From assembly GCA_009809945.1 (NCBI GenBank), contig WTPW01000077.1, positions 518,239 to 582,238 on the forward strand: 64,000 nt of DNA, written 5' to 3'. The stretch is from Gigaspora margarita. Its lineage: Eukaryota; Glomeromycota; Glomeromycetes; Diversisporales; Gigasporaceae. A program made the position numbers and the translations under genes. Under the pieces are notes generated by a model that made no database searches, was not told where the DNA came from, and saw nothing but the letters and a program-made list of their open reading frames with translations. Positions 34,930 to 46,932 of the stretch are shown in pieces; positions within the stretch are counted from its first letter, which is position 1; every line of letters starts with the position of its first letter.

Positions 34930-36960
34930 AGGATCCCAGACATCTCTCATATAGGTCATAACTGATCTGCATGAATTTAGATATTTTTGCTACCCCTAAA
35001 ATCAAGTAAATTTGCTAAAAGTTGGATTATTACATATAAACTTTATAGTAATTTGCTAAAAACTAAATTATAACATCTAGTATCGAGTAAATAAATATAG
35101 CATAAATTTTTTTATTTGAATTCATAGAATTAAAATAAAAAATTTTTTATCAAATTTGGTCAAGAACTCATGGAGATATCTTTGATGAAAGTTCCTGTAA
35201 ACAATTTTAATGTAGCTTTTTTGTAATATGTTTTTTTTGCTTTTTCAAAATAAACTACTGTTTAGCGATGATTTACAAGAAATTTTACTATGCTAACTAA
35301 AAAAATTTTATAACAAAACTTGTAGTGCATATTATGGACTAATAGAATCTCAAATTTTATGAAAAAGTATTAAAAACTTGTAAAGATATTAATGTTTTTG
35401 TAAATTCGGACACATACATTTTCGCAAGTTTTCCTCTAAACTTCAAATACTTCCTAAAGTACTTTCTCAAAATGAAACCTCCAAAATGTGACTAAGTAAG
35501 TTGATAGAATAGGTATTTTAAAGTCTTTGATTAAAATTTTATCAAAATGAATCAATATTGACGAAGTTATGATGATTTTCAATTTGCTTCCAGATTCGTG
35601 ATTTTTTAAAATTTACAATTTTGATAAAAACAGAAAAATTACATCACAGGCTAGATTTTTACAAGTTCAAATAAAACTAGTTACTGCGTACTAAGTAAAC
35701 TTTTAGAGCATATTATTGACTAATAGAATCTCAAATTTTATGAAAAAATGTTGAAAACACTTGGAGTATTAATGTTTTTGTAAATTCAGACGCATACATT
35801 TTTGCAAACAATTTTGGCACGTGATATACGTTTTTGGAAATAGAAAAAATCTTTCATCAAAGATTTCTCTACGAGTTCTCAACCAAATTCGATGAAAATT
35901 TTTTTATTTTAATTCTACAAATATATAGAATTCAAATAAAAAAATTTGTATTGAATTTGGTCAAGAACTCATAGAGAAATCTTTGATAAAAGATTTTTTC
36001 TATTTTCAAAAATGTATATCACATGCCAAAATTGTTTGCAAAACATATGTGTCTAAATTTACAAAAATATTAATATCTTTACGAATTTTCAACATTTTTT
36101 CATAAAATTTGAGATTTATTAGTCAATAAATATGCTCTAAAAGTTTACTTAGTGCGCAGTAACTTGTTTAATTTGAACTTGTGAAAATCTAGCCTGTGAT
36201 GTAATTTTTCTGTTTTCATCAAAATTGTAAATTTTAGAAAATCTCGAATCTGGAAGCAAATTGAAAAATCATTATAACTTCGTCAATATTAATCCATTTT
36301 GATAAAATTTTAAATAAAGACTTTAAAATACCTATTCTACTAACTTATTTAGTTATGTTTTGGAGATTTCATTTTGAGAAAGTGCTTCTGAAAGCATTTG
36401 AAGTTTAGAAAAAAACTTGCGAAAACGTATGCATCTGAATTTACAAAATGTTAATATCTTCACGAGTTTTTAATACTTTTCTATAAAATTTGAGATTCTA
36501 TTAGTCTATTATATGTGCTACATGTCTTGTTTAAAATGTTTTTTAGTTAGCATAGTAAAATTTCTTGTAAATCATCGCTGAACAGTGGGTTATTTTGAAA
36601 GTTAAAAATTATTATATAAATTACTAACTAATTCACTTAATGATAACCCGTGCAATTGTATTACATAATTATTTGTTTATTGATATACAATTATGATCAA
36701 TGATCATAATATATATGCAGGGTATGTACCAAGTTGCTATTGATACTAAAGCCTGATTATATACTACTACTTTTCAATTATAATTGATTATTACTTTGCT
36801 CCGTAAACCATTAATAACTTGTTATATCCAGATTGATTATCATCAAAATGTGGTTAAATTGCTAAAAATAAAATATGACATGTATAAAATCTTAGTAATT
36901 TGCCAAAATATTCAATTATAATCTTTTTAAAATTAACTTCAATTTGCTAAAATTAAAATT
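34930..36960. repeat. Subterminal giant hairpin of the MULE
   Basis: Arms of about 0.9 kb are centred near 35925 (for example AGGCTAGATTTTTACAAGTT at about 35647 against AACTTGTGAAAATCTAGCCT at about 36177). The region is homologous, in reverse, to most of 23619-26297. Confidence 0.8.
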
Positions 36961-37344
36961 TGGACCTTAGATCAAAATTGAATCAATTTGCTAAAAAAAA
37001 GAGAATTTATATTTTTAGCAGGTTGTGATATCACAAGTGCGATATTGTGAGTATGATGTAGTACTAGATAGTTGGAGTATGCATAGTTAACCCAATTAGT
37101 AATAAATTATGTAATTAATACATAAATTAAATATCTGATATATCAAAATAAAAATAGCATGATCGAAATAATTAATCTTTCTTATGCTTGGAATAGTAAA
37201 CAACAAAAGTGTTTATAACAAGTCGAAAATGAACTAGACATTTATATTATAACAAAAAAAATTGTGCGAACAAAAAACTAAGCTATATAAAGCAAGTACA
37301 AAATAAGACTTACTATGTATTAGCAATAATACTGTAGTATTATT

Positions 37345-38060
37345 TCTTTAGTATAGGCCAACAACCTAAAAGAGAAACTAGCCAGTTTTGAAATTGTACA
37401 GTAAGTCTTTTTTTGTTTTTTTTTAAAATCTTGTAACAAAGGTTAGTGAAGTAATAAACTAACAAATCTTTAGCTATTAGGTGTATAAAGTAAAACATGG
37501 GTGCTGTATCAGGTGACTACAGAATATTCTTTAACTTTGACATGTGAAGAGTCAATTTGAAAGAATAATCAGGTGCTCTTGAAGGTTGTAAAAGTCTTTT
37601 TCTTCTTTGAGCCTTGTGTGGAAGTAGTGTTAGTGAAGAATGAAAGAACAACACATCCAAGTGTGAGTGCAAGTAAAACTTATTGTACAAGAAGTATTAA
37701 ATCAGATAATCACAGTAATTATATTTTAACATATAGGATAACAACTTGAAAAAGAATCGGTCAGTCTTGAAATTGTAAAGGCTTTTTTTATTTGAAACTT
37801 GAATAAAAGTAGTGTCAGTGAAGTGTAAAAGATACTATTGACTACAAGTAAGTGCAAAATAAACTTACTATGCAATAGATACTTGATCAGGTGATTAAAT
37901 ATTAATTTTACTTTGATGTAGGGCAACAACCTGAGAAAAAATTGACAGGTATTGAAATTTCTAGAAAGTGCTTTTTTTGAGCAAGTATTGGAAGTTGCAT
38001 CCTAATTCCAACATATAGAAAAAGAAGTTAGCTGTCTTGAAATTTGAAGGAATAGTTTTT
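37345..38060. repeat. Subterminal tandem repeats of the MULE
   Basis: Three degenerate units of about 200 bp begin near 37356, 37735 and 37920 with CAACA(A/C)C(T/C)T(G/A)A(A/G)AA and continue with AGT(T/C)TTGAAATTGTA and a CTTTTTTT tract. Confidence 0.6.
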
Positions 38061-38353
38061 TGAGTTATATGGTAGGATCAAATAAGTGTTAGCGAGTATA
38101 TGACGGATATATAAGCAGTATAAACTAAATGCTATATTTTCCTTAAAGCTTCATATTCTATAGCAAACAACACTACCTTAGATCTTTCACATCTTGATCT
38201 GAACAATTATATCTTTAATTATCTGGGCTTTAATGATCTAAACGTTAATAGCTTTAATGATCTGAACATTAATAGCTTTAATGATCTAGACACTAATATT
38301 TTCAATGATCTGGATATTAATGTTCTTAATAAAGAAGAACAGAATGGTAAATT

Positions 38354-38651
38354 AGGACCCCGGACATATAGTACAGAGGTCATACGTTACGCATTTCAGC
38401 AAAAACCCCCAAAATTTGAAAAGTAAAAAAACAGTTTTTGGCAATTATCTTGGCATCCAGTGGTCCAATTTGAATGACTTTTTTTTTAAAATGAAGCTCT
38501 CAGTGAGACGCATCTAACAAAAAAAAGTTCATTCAATTCTGATTACTGGATCGGAAGTTATTTAAGTAAATAGATTTTGACATTTTTAGCAAATTAGGTC
38601 AAAATTGGCCAAAATCCAGTTATGACCTATATGAAAGATGTCTGGGGTCCT
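38354..38651. mobile_element. Small AGGACCCC-family MITE nested in the MULE transposase
   Basis: A perfect 8-bp duplication GGTAAATT (38346-38353 and 38652-38659) surrounds ends AGGACCCCGGACAT and ATGTCTGGGGTCCT followed by the same GGTCATA block as the host MULE. It carries one copy of the conserved module. It is a 298-bp non-autonomous relative of its host. Confidence 0.85.
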
Positions 38652-39610
38652 GGTAAATTCTACTTATTATCACTCATATAACATGCTTTAAGTGGCCTCT
38701 TATAATTCTATGTTATTTACTATATATTTAGCATTCGTAGTGACTTATGATACACCAACTATTTCTACTGATACAGACAACCAGTTTAATTTTAGTATTA
38801 CATTTGAAGAACTTATAAGTTCGAATAATGAGCAACAAAGTGAAAATGAATCTGATAACAAAAATGATGAAATGATTCAAAATGGTGCACTTTTTTCTAG
38901 CTGGGAGTCTTTAGAGTACGCATTAAAAAATATGAATTGGAGATTGGATTCAAGTTAATAAAATATCGAATGGAACATGACAGTAGTGGTGAAATAATTC
39001 GTCAATATTTTCTTTGTGAAAATTCTGGAGAGCATCAATTAAAAAAAAAAATTGATATCACATATTCTAAAGATAAGCTATCAAAAAAATTGGATGCCCA
39101 TAGCAACTAAATACCGGTTATCATAAAAGTGAAAATGCTATAATTATTAACAAGCTTGTTGAAGAGCATAATTATTCTCTTGCACCATATAGAAAAGAAT
39201 TTGCTCTGAGTTTACGCTCAATTTCGCAAGAAGTTCTTGATACAATTAAGTTTTTAACACAAGAATATAATCTTGGGGTCAAAGCTCAACGTTGGTATCT
39301 GTCAAAAAAATTTTCTAACCAACTATTATATGATCGTAATTTGTATAATGCTATGTGTAGATATGGAAACCAAATAGGTAACAAAAAGGAAAATGATGCA
39401 GCAAATATTGTAAAATAGTTAATGCAACAACAAGAACAAGAGCCCAGATGGGCAATTTATATTGAGTTTGAGGGCATTAATAACAATCTTTTTCAATTTT
39501 TTTGGATGATACCCATGCAGATAGAATTATGGAAACATTATCATGACAAAGTAGTTAATGATAATACAGCCAAAACAAATGTATATAATATGCTTTAAAT
39601 CTGTTTGTAG

Positions 39611-40588
39611 TGCGTGTGGTAACTTAGAGAAGTTGGTAAGTTGTCACCCCCAAGCGGCAGGTCTAGGGTTCAAATCCCACTGGCGATGGTTTGGAAAATA
39701 GGTCTGTGTTATAGTACCACTTCTCCTCGTTGGTCCTTTGGTACACCATCTTGAATGGGAGCCGTTGGGCACACAAAATCCAAGGATCAGAAAATGAATA
39801 CCTGTTTGGAAGTCCAGAGTGAGGAAGTAGCAAAGATCTTTGACGGTGCTAACTATAATTGGAGTATCAGAAACCAGAGCCAGAGAACCAGATGACAAGA
39901 CCCTCGAGGAGGGGGGTCCACCAACCTGGCCGCTGGAGTCGTACCAGAGGAAAAGAACATGCATTTCAGCAGCATGTACCAAGAAGAGGGAGTCCATTCA
40001 GCACTTAAAGCTGAGCTGACCAACCCTTCTGGGCTAACTGGTTTGGAAGTTTGGGAATACTGAGAAAGGACCAATAGGAAGGTTGTAGTGGGTATCGGGA
40101 TTGGAGTGAACTTTACAAGGACAGAAGTAGGTAACGGTAGCAGTTTAATGGTTAGCCCTAACTGCAAGTATATAGATAAAGCTGTAGCGTAAGTTACCAA
40201 AGTGTAGGTAATACCTGTGTGGGACAGGAACTGTTCTACCAAGTGTGCTGCGAGGATAAACTAGTCCTAAGGGGATTCTGCGAGCATCTGGAACTGGCCT
40301 TGACTGACTTATGTAACAGAGAACTGTACTGGTGATACAAAAAGGATTTGGCAGGAGAAGCATAGATCAGAGGGTTTAAATAGGTAACCCTCTAGTTGGG
40401 TTGCAAGTATGGCAACTAGTGTAGAACCTCCAGGCGGACTACTTAAATTAGACAACCAAAAGATGTATGTGTGGCTTGTTGTACTCTCATCCATGTAACA
40501 AATGTTATGGTGCCCCTGGAGGCACCTGTGATCTGATTTACTTGAATAAAAGCCTTTTCCCATAGTGGTAACTTTGACATAAAAAAAA
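39611..40588 (+). mobile_element. tRNA-headed SINE-like retroposon, young copy
   Basis: A perfect 14-bp duplication AAATCTGTTTGTAG (39597-39610 and 40589-40602) brackets a 978-bp unit that starts TGCGTGTGGTAACTTAG and ends in a poly-A run (40580-40590). Internal pol III promoter boxes near the head: A box TAGAGAAGTTGG (39625-39636) and B box GGTTCAAATCC (39667-39677), with tRNA-like spacing. It is visibly richer in GC than its surroundings. Removing the unit and one duplication reopens the transposase frame (NLFVVIDNQY). Minus-strand open frames inside it overlap each other and are not treated as genes. No reverse transcriptase is encoded, so it must use another element's machinery. Confidence 0.85.
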
Positions 40589-42443
40589 AAATCTGTTTGT
40601 AGTTATTGATAATCAATATCGAACTAGGCTTGTTGCACAGTCTTTTGTTCAGGATAAAACAATTGGCTCTTATACTTGGATTCTAAATTGTATACTTAAA
40701 GCAATGGATAACTTGCCTCCAAGAGCAATTTTTACTGATGCTGATCTTGCAATGATCTCTGCTATTAATCAAGTATTTTCTAGTTCAAAGCATAATTATT
40801 GTATATTCCATATACAGACAAACCTTGCAAAAAATTATCTAGAAAATTAGAAAACTCTTATAATAATTTTTTACAAAACTGGTTCTGATGTCGTAATAGC
40901 CATAGTGTAGCTAAATTAGAGTACAATTGGAGAGAATTATTAGACCAATATCCTACAGGCAAAGTTATTTGCAACAACTTTGGAGAGTACGAGAATCATG
41001 GGCTAAGATTTATATATTTACTACATTTTGTGCTAGAATGCAAAGCACTCAACAGATAGAAAGTATGAAAAATGTTATTAAAAGTGAGGTTGGTGCAAAA
41101 ACAATACTGCTTAATTTATGTAAAGCTATTTAAACCAAACTTGATCGTGATGCGCAATATTAACAATTTTCTGAATATAGAAATGTATTACCTACCGGAG
41201 TTGCCAAGTCTTCAGAGCATTTTTTTTTAAATCTATTCAGTATGAAATTGAAAAGTACTTGATATTAGAATCTGCATTTGCTCAGAATACTCAAATATCT
41301 CAAAATGTTTTATATTAGGCATCTTTGGTTGAAACTTCTAATAATTTAGTTTCAGTATAATTTGAACTACATACTTTTACTTATAGTCATTATTTTATTG
41401 ATTAATTTATAATATTAATATATTTATTTAGCCACCTAAAGCTCATGAATATTCGGAGGGGTATTTAGAGGATGAATATGATGCATTACAAGCCTCATTT
41501 GAAACTATTATAGAGATAGTGAACCACGAAAATATTTTGGAATTTGAAGAGTATTATTATTTGATCAACATATTCACAGCTATCCTCACTATATTATTAA
41601 TCTAGCTGATAATGCTCATATTTGCATGTGCCTTTATATTATTTCTCATGGGCTATATTGCAAACATTTTTTTAATATTTTTAAAATGTTGAGAAATGCA
41701 AAATTTGATATTAAACTTATACCAAAGCATTGGTATTCTAATCCAATACAAGTATACGGTTCATCGCCAATTAGAGGTACAATAGCAGATCATGAAACAA
41801 GTATAGAAATGAATCAAGTAATATCTATTCGCAGACCAGATGTATATCAGCCTAGTATTTGTAAAATATTATACAAAAGCAAGAGTATATACATGGCTTT
41901 GGCATTGCTAAAAGTGAATTAAAATTTGCTATGGGCAATGGTTTAATTGATGAGTTTGTTGGTCTGATTACAAGATTTATTGAAAACCATACTGGTGTTA
42001 ATACTAGTCAACGAATAGAAGTTGATATTACTCAAATTGAAAATCCAAAGAAGTTAAAACATAAGGGTCGCCCAAAGGATCAAATTCTGTGCAACAAGAT
42101 ATTCTTCAGAATTTAAATATAGGACAAGAAGAAACTTTAAAACCAAAAAAATGTGCTAATATTGAAATCAATAATGATAATATTCAACCAAAATCAGGAA
42201 CACGACATTGTAGAAATTGTCATGGAACTGGACATTACAATTCTACTTGCAAATTCCCTAAAAATCACTTTAAGTAATTCATATTCATTAACAACTAGCT
42301 TAGATAAATTGTAGAATAATATGTCTGTTAATTTGGATAGTCAAAATACTTGCTTACTTTGAGAATTTAGAAATAAAAAGTATTTTCTACATCATTTTTA
42401 ACTTGTATCGCATTCAAGTTTTCATTTTAATTGATGTATATAT

Positions 42444-42708
42444 TAGAGTTCCGCAATTTGATTTGATCTTCAAATATTTGAATCAAATATTTGATCAAAT
42501 TCAAATTCAAATTTGACTATATTTGATTTGATCAAATTCAAATCTGACCAAATTTGATTTGATTTGAAAATTACTATTAAAAATTCAAATTCAAATCAAA
42601 TTCAAATCCAAATATTTGAATCAAATCAAATTCAAATCAGGATCAATTTGATTTGATCAAATTCAAATTGACCCAAAATTTGATTTGATTTGAATTTGAG
42701 GAACCCTA
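42444..42708. mobile_element. hAT-like fold-back MITE of TTTGAA words, copy 1
   Basis: GTATATAT is duplicated at 42436-42443 and 42709-42716. Ends TAGAGTTCCGCAA and GAGGAACCCTA are inverted. Nearly every interior base belongs to AAATTTGA/TCAAATTT, ATTTGATCAAAT or AAATATTTG words, so the strand can pair with itself in many registers. It is almost the reverse complement of 46371-46656. Confidence 0.85.
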
Positions 42709-42716
42709 GTATATAT

Positions 42717-43940
42717 ATATAATGTATTAGTATTTTAACTCTCAATATATATATTTGTCTTTGCAATTATTATTATAACTTCCCTAGCATTGCCATCAAA
42801 AAAGTACGAGCACATGACCATATTTATAGCACGCAAAAATCCTTAAATTCTTTTAAGTTAGGGTTAGGGTCTATACTAGAGTTGGGTTAGAAAGTGTTTT
42901 TAAGATAAAATCGCTCAAGAAAAATGGTTTGTTAATGCACCAAAAGTGGTTTCCTATGCAGATTTTATGTTATCGGTGATGTTTGATAAAGTGAACATTT
43001 GTTTTGAATTTTTATGATTGTGCTATATTACACCTAATCTTGAGATCTAATTGGTTTGTGCTATAAAAAAATCACGTGCTAGTATTTTTTACTGGGTATT
43101 CTGGGGTAGTTTTATTATTATTGCTCGATCAGCTGACTTTATTCAAACCAACTGAATGACTTTATTTAACAAATCTGAAAAACATATGGAATAAGGGCTA
43201 GATACCCTTGGCAGCTCTAATATACATAATCTCATTCTTACTACAGAGATATATATTTATCACAACAGCAAGTGAAAAGAGATACCAATAATGTTCTGTA
43301 TACCCCACAGGTAAAGGGACAATCTGAACTATTCATGGATCAAAATGTCTTTTTGTAGAGTAAAACTGTCAAATCTTCCTATAGCTGTAAAGAGAGTCAG
43401 TAACTATGTTCATGCTAATATAAGTGAGGTTTATTCTTATAGTCCTTGCACTGCTACTTCCTGTTGTTTGTTTTTTGGCTCTATGGCTTCAGTAGTAGTG
43501 CAAAGACCTGTTGTGTATCTGGCTCCATGGCTGCAAGTGGCAGTGCAAGGACCAGTTGTATTTAGTTCTGTGGCTGCATTTTGTTATTGATAGATTGGTA
43601 ATAGGGATAAGAGATAATAGCTATAGCCAAGTACAAACTGAAATAGTATTTAATGCATATGCAAATACGAAATTACCTGTACATACAAGTTAAACCATAA
43701 AAGAATACATAAAAAAACCTGTGCATGACTGGTTATGAAGTCACAATAATGATGGCCCTGTCACTTTGTTGACAGGTTTTTCAATACTTATGCATATTTT
43801 GTTGATATATAGTAAATTATTAAAATTGTTTCGCATTTTACTGGCTGATATGCAAATTATTGATCACGTGATTCACCTGCGATATTGCAGGTTGCGATGA
43901 ATAACAATGCTCAAAAAAAAATATGACATATATCAGAATA
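42717..43940. other. AT-rich 3' part of the MULE, no supported gene
   Basis: Contains two telomere-like TTAGGG units (about 42858) and an open frame at 43345-43590 with a repeated CT(A/C)TGGCT motif that shows no domain; a 48-base imperfect direct repeat (GCTCTATGGCTTCAGTAGTA / GCTCCATGGCTGCAAGTGGC) explains it. The right MULE terminus follows. Confidence 0.5.
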
Positions 43941-44213
43941 TTTGGGGTCCTGCTAGAATCAAATTTGTGTCTTTATATATTTTTTTATAGATTATTGATC
44001 AGTATATTAGAGCTATTATATTTATATTAATTATATACTGTTTTTTAAGATTATTTACTAATTGATGTATTTAAGAAATTAATTAAATATATATATTGTA
44101 TTAAAATAATTAATTAGTTTTATTTAAAAATTTAAATTTTAAAATATTTTCACTTCAGCCTCACAATGCTATGCATTAATCTAGTATTAAATAATATATA
44201 AAAGAAAATTGTA

Positions 44214-44420
44214 TGTGGAGACATGTCTCTATGGCAACTCTACATATAACAACCAATCATATTTAGGGTTAGAAAATTTTCATTTGTGTTTTTGTATTAT
44301 AAAAGTTAGAAAGTATGTAGGAAATTTTAATAGGCCAATAATAAGCAACATATTATTTAGTCACATGCTTAATTTTGATTGGCTATTCATATAAAGGGTC
44401 TCCATGGAGACATGTCTCCA
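44214..44420. mobile_element. MITE with TGTGGAGACATGTCTC ends, TA duplication
   Basis: TA (44212-44213 and 44421-44422) flanks inverted ends TGTGGAGACATGTCTC and GAGACATGTCTCCA. 207 bp, Tc1/mariner-like footprint. The 61-codon open frame inside is not a gene. Confidence 0.7.
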
Positions 44421-44422
44421 TA

Positions 44423-45420
44423 AAATAACACCCATATATAAAAATTAATTTATATAATTTTTATATAGTATTCTATATAATATTTATATAAAGTTTTAGA
44501 TCTATAAGTAATCTATGTATATTTTATAAAAAATAACTTTGTAATATAGCAAAGAAGATCTAAATACATTTTATAAAAAAAAAGCCATTTAAAATAAAAA
44601 AAATATAACTAAATATAGATATATACTAGCCAAGTAAAAAATATTTTTGTTTAGTTTATATATTATAATAACAACTTTGTACTTAACCCAATAAAAACCT
44701 CTTTAGACTTAAGAGTATTTTATAATATTTTTTTAAGCTTCTCATAACTTATAAACAGGCATTCCCTATATAATTACACATTTTGTTATACACTTATTTG
44801 GTAATTATATAAAGATGTGCTTATATTGCTTACAAAGAATTACTCTATATAATCATATCATATAAAATAATAAAATAAGCATGATTTTAAAAAGTAACAT
44901 ATAATAAAAGTTTTTTAAAAAAATTTTAAAAATTTTTATTGTTATAGAATAGTGTTAATAGTTTTGGTAGAAATTAGTTGAAAAATTAGAAATTAATAAG
45001 TAAAATTTGTAATAACTGTATTTAGTAATTGCAATATGCAAAACGATGCACAATGATGCATAGTAATGCATAGTAATGCATAGTGACATATAACAATGCA
45101 TAGCGATGCATAGTGATGCATAATGATACATAACAATGCATAGCGACACTTAGCTAAATAACTATATAAACTCTTAAAATTTCTCTTAGTTTTAGATAGA
45201 TCCCGACATTGTATTTTATATTTATTTTATATCTCTTATCTTCTTCTTATTATTAATAAACTCTTGGGATTTCTAAGAAATAGACACCTTGGAATAGCCC
45301 TCTTGTTAAATTAATAAACTATCTATTATCTATTGTTGATTTATATCAAACTGCCTTAGAGAAGTATATAGTGTTTCTACAGACATAAAGGAAACTATAC
45401 TCCCTCTTGCACACCACTTC
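44423..45420. other. AT-rich spacer with a minisatellite and a dispersed repeat
   Basis: No supported gene. About 44948-45045 is repeated at 63444-63538 (shared AGTAGAAATTAGTTGAAAAA-type block, few changes). Confidence 0.6.
45045..45145. repeat. ATGCATAG(T/C) minisatellite
   Basis: About ten degenerate units of 10 bases (ATGCATAGTA, ATGCATAGCG), each with the ATGCAT palindrome. The overlapping minus-strand Met/Cys/Ser/Leu-rich frame is an artefact of it. Confidence 0.85.
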
Positions 45421-45762
45421 ATGCCCACAGAAAGGGATCTTAGGAGCTATGTGATTGTTACTTTACTGGATTTAAAGAAGGCATCTGGTACTATAACATT
45501 TGGTAACTTCTGGCAGAAATCTTATTTAAAACAGAATTATTATTATTACTTTTGGCAGAAATTTAGAAGAAATTTTATTCTTGTTAACTATCTAGTTTTT
45601 CTTTTACTACTTACTTGGAGATTTATTTTTTTTATTAACTCATCATTATATTTAGAAAATTTATATTCTTGTTGACAACTTATTACTAATATTTTTTTTT
45701 GAAGATATTTTTATTTATTTTATTATTAATTTCTTTTGGAACTTGAAAGTTAATTACTCTAT

Positions 45763-46370
45763 ATGAATAGAGCTTATCAACTGCATTTAGAACAAATTGA
45801 AGCACATGAGACAAGCCATCCTTCACCTTTGCAGTAGAAGTTACAAGCTTCTCATTCTGATTTATCTTGTCCTGTTTGTTATCTTTCTGTTAATTTATAC
45901 TATCCTTTTCGATACTTTTGGGACCATACCTGAGATAACTATTTTGCTCACCATTATATCCAAAAGACAAATGACGCTTACTGTGCATAGTTACTGCCCC
46001 AGTCTATAATTGTGCTAGAGCTGCTGCTTGAGATATTGTTTTTAGTTGCCGCTATAATAACGATATTTTAGACCCCAAGGAAGTTATTGCTGAACTACTT
46101 CTTGAATATACTCCCTATACCCTTGCCTCTATCTTACTCTGTAACTTTGAAGGCACTCTACTTGATCTTTATATTAAGAACCTTCTTTCTTCTTTTGCTT
46201 TCTCTCCAACTCGACTAAGAACCCAAAATCTTCTACCTGTTCTTAGAAATCAACCATTTGATACTGAATTCAATTTTGATCCTACTATACCTAGATCTAT
46301 ATTTAATTTAGGTTCTGAACAATTAGCTGATCCTCATATTGGTTCTTCTTCTTCTTTACCCCCTTATAAC
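45763..46370 (+). pseudogene. Gag-like N-terminal remnant of a gypsy-type element
   Basis: The frame starts MNRAYQLHLEQIEAHETSH and has CPVCYLSVNLYYPFRYFWDH (about 45870-45930), then stops and a shift near 45990, then VIAELLLEYTPYTLASIL (about 46083-46135) and an Asp/Pro-rich end. The CPVCY...FRYFWDH block resembles CNICY...FYHWYYA at 17265-17330 of the complete gypsy element, so it is probably the same Gag N-terminal domain from a relative. The hAT-like MITE at 46371 interrupts it. Confidence 0.5.
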
Positions 46371-46656
46371 TAGGGTTCCTCAAATTCAAATCAAATCAAA
46401 TATTGGGTCAATTTGAATTTGATCAAATCAAATTGACCCTAATTTGAATTTGATTTGATTCAAATATTTGGATTTGAATTTGATTTGAATTTGAATTTTT
46501 AATAGTAATTTTCAAATCAAATCAAATATTTGTCAAATCAAATCAAATTTGGTCAGATTTGAATTTGATCAAATCAAATATAGTCAAATTTGAATTTGAA
46601 TTTGATCAAATATTTGATTCAAATATTTGAAGTTCAAATCAAATTGCGGAACCCTA
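46371..46656. mobile_element. hAT-like fold-back MITE of TTTGAA words, copy 2
   Basis: A perfect 8-bp duplication CTTATAAC (46363-46370 and 46657-46664). Ends TAGGGTTCCTC and GCGGAACCCTA. Reverse-oriented sibling of 42444-42708. Confidence 0.9.
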
Positions 46657-46664
46657 CTTATAAC

Positions 46665-46932
46665 GAAGATACTACTTATATTTATTTTTTTCAACAATTT
46701 TGACTTCCTTTTTCACCTGTTTCCGAAATTCCTTATTATCATACTCAACAAACTACTCTACCTACTCAGCCAAATTTGAGGATAAAAGATTTGGACCTTT
46801 TTTTATTCATGAGAAATTAGACAATAGTGCTTATAAATTATGCTCTATAGAAGGAAAAATATTACAAAAATATTATAATAGTGATCGTCTTGCTAAATAT
46901 TATGAGCCACAAAGATGGGAACCAATCATTGA
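46665..46932 (+). pseudogene. Gypsy integrase C-terminal fragment
   Basis: In the frame of 46700-47026, KFEDKRFGPFFIHEKLDNSA (46775-46833), followed by YKL, a LQKYYNSDRLAKYYEP end (about 46864-46911), matches the SH3-like integrase tail of fungal Ty3/gypsy polyproteins. A fold-back begins right after it. The rest of pol is missing. Confidence 0.6.

Larger units (their letters stand above)
38160..42277 (+). pseudogene. FAR1/MULE transposase, decayed and interrupted
   Basis: An N-terminal region has xFNDLxxN repeats (38190-38345). A FAR1-like DNA-binding part starts with FSSWESLEYALKN (about 38894), then a frameshift near 38920 leads into KLIKYRMEHDSSGEIIRQYF. The MULE core contains YNLGVKAQRWYLSKKF (39265-39315) and, after the SINE, VVIDNQYRTRLVAQSF (40602-40650) and IFTDADLAMISAIN (about 40730-40775; catalytic-type Asp) and CIFHIQTNLAKN. 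A SWIM-like zinc motif CLYIISHGLYCKHFF (about 41629-41670) and a C-terminal knuckle CRNCHGTGHYNSTC (about 42209-42250) follow. Several stops and shifts; the small MITE at 38354-38651 and the SINE at 39611-40588 also split it. Confidence 0.8.
34930..43951 (+). mobile_element. 9 kb MULE (AGGACCCC family), decayed parent element
   Basis: GCTAGAAT is duplicated at 34922-34929 and 43952-43959. The left end is AGGATCCCAGACATCTCT and the complement of the right end is AGGACCCCAAATATTCTG, both followed by a TATA(G/T)GTCATA block. Inside, in order: a 2 kb subterminal hairpin, tandem subterminal repeats, a FAR1/MULE transposase pseudogene, and an AT-rich tail. Nested elements are at 38354-38651, 39611-40588 and 42444-42708. 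8-bp rather than 9-bp duplication is at the short end of the MULE range. Confidence 0.85.

Noticed and set aside
39625-39690. Possible true tRNA gene
   Set aside because: A and B boxes are good, but the acceptor and T stems do not pair properly and the sequence is the head of a retroposon with target duplication and poly-A.
39644-40563. Four overlapping minus-strand open frames of 72-129 codons
   Set aside because: They lie antisense inside the SINE, overlap one another in different frames and have no domain; open by chance in a GC-richer unit.
42444-42708. CRISPR-like or satellite array of AAATTTGA words
   Set aside because: No regular repeat-spacer structure; precise inverted ends and 8-bp duplication identify a fold-back transposon. 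The host is eukaryotic.
43345-43590. Repeat-containing protein with two CTATGGCT-related blocks
   Set aside because: The two blocks are a short direct DNA duplication in the MULE tail; the frame has no other support.
45045-45149. Met/Cys-rich repeat protein on the minus strand
   Set aside because: Direct translation of the ATGCATAG minisatellite.
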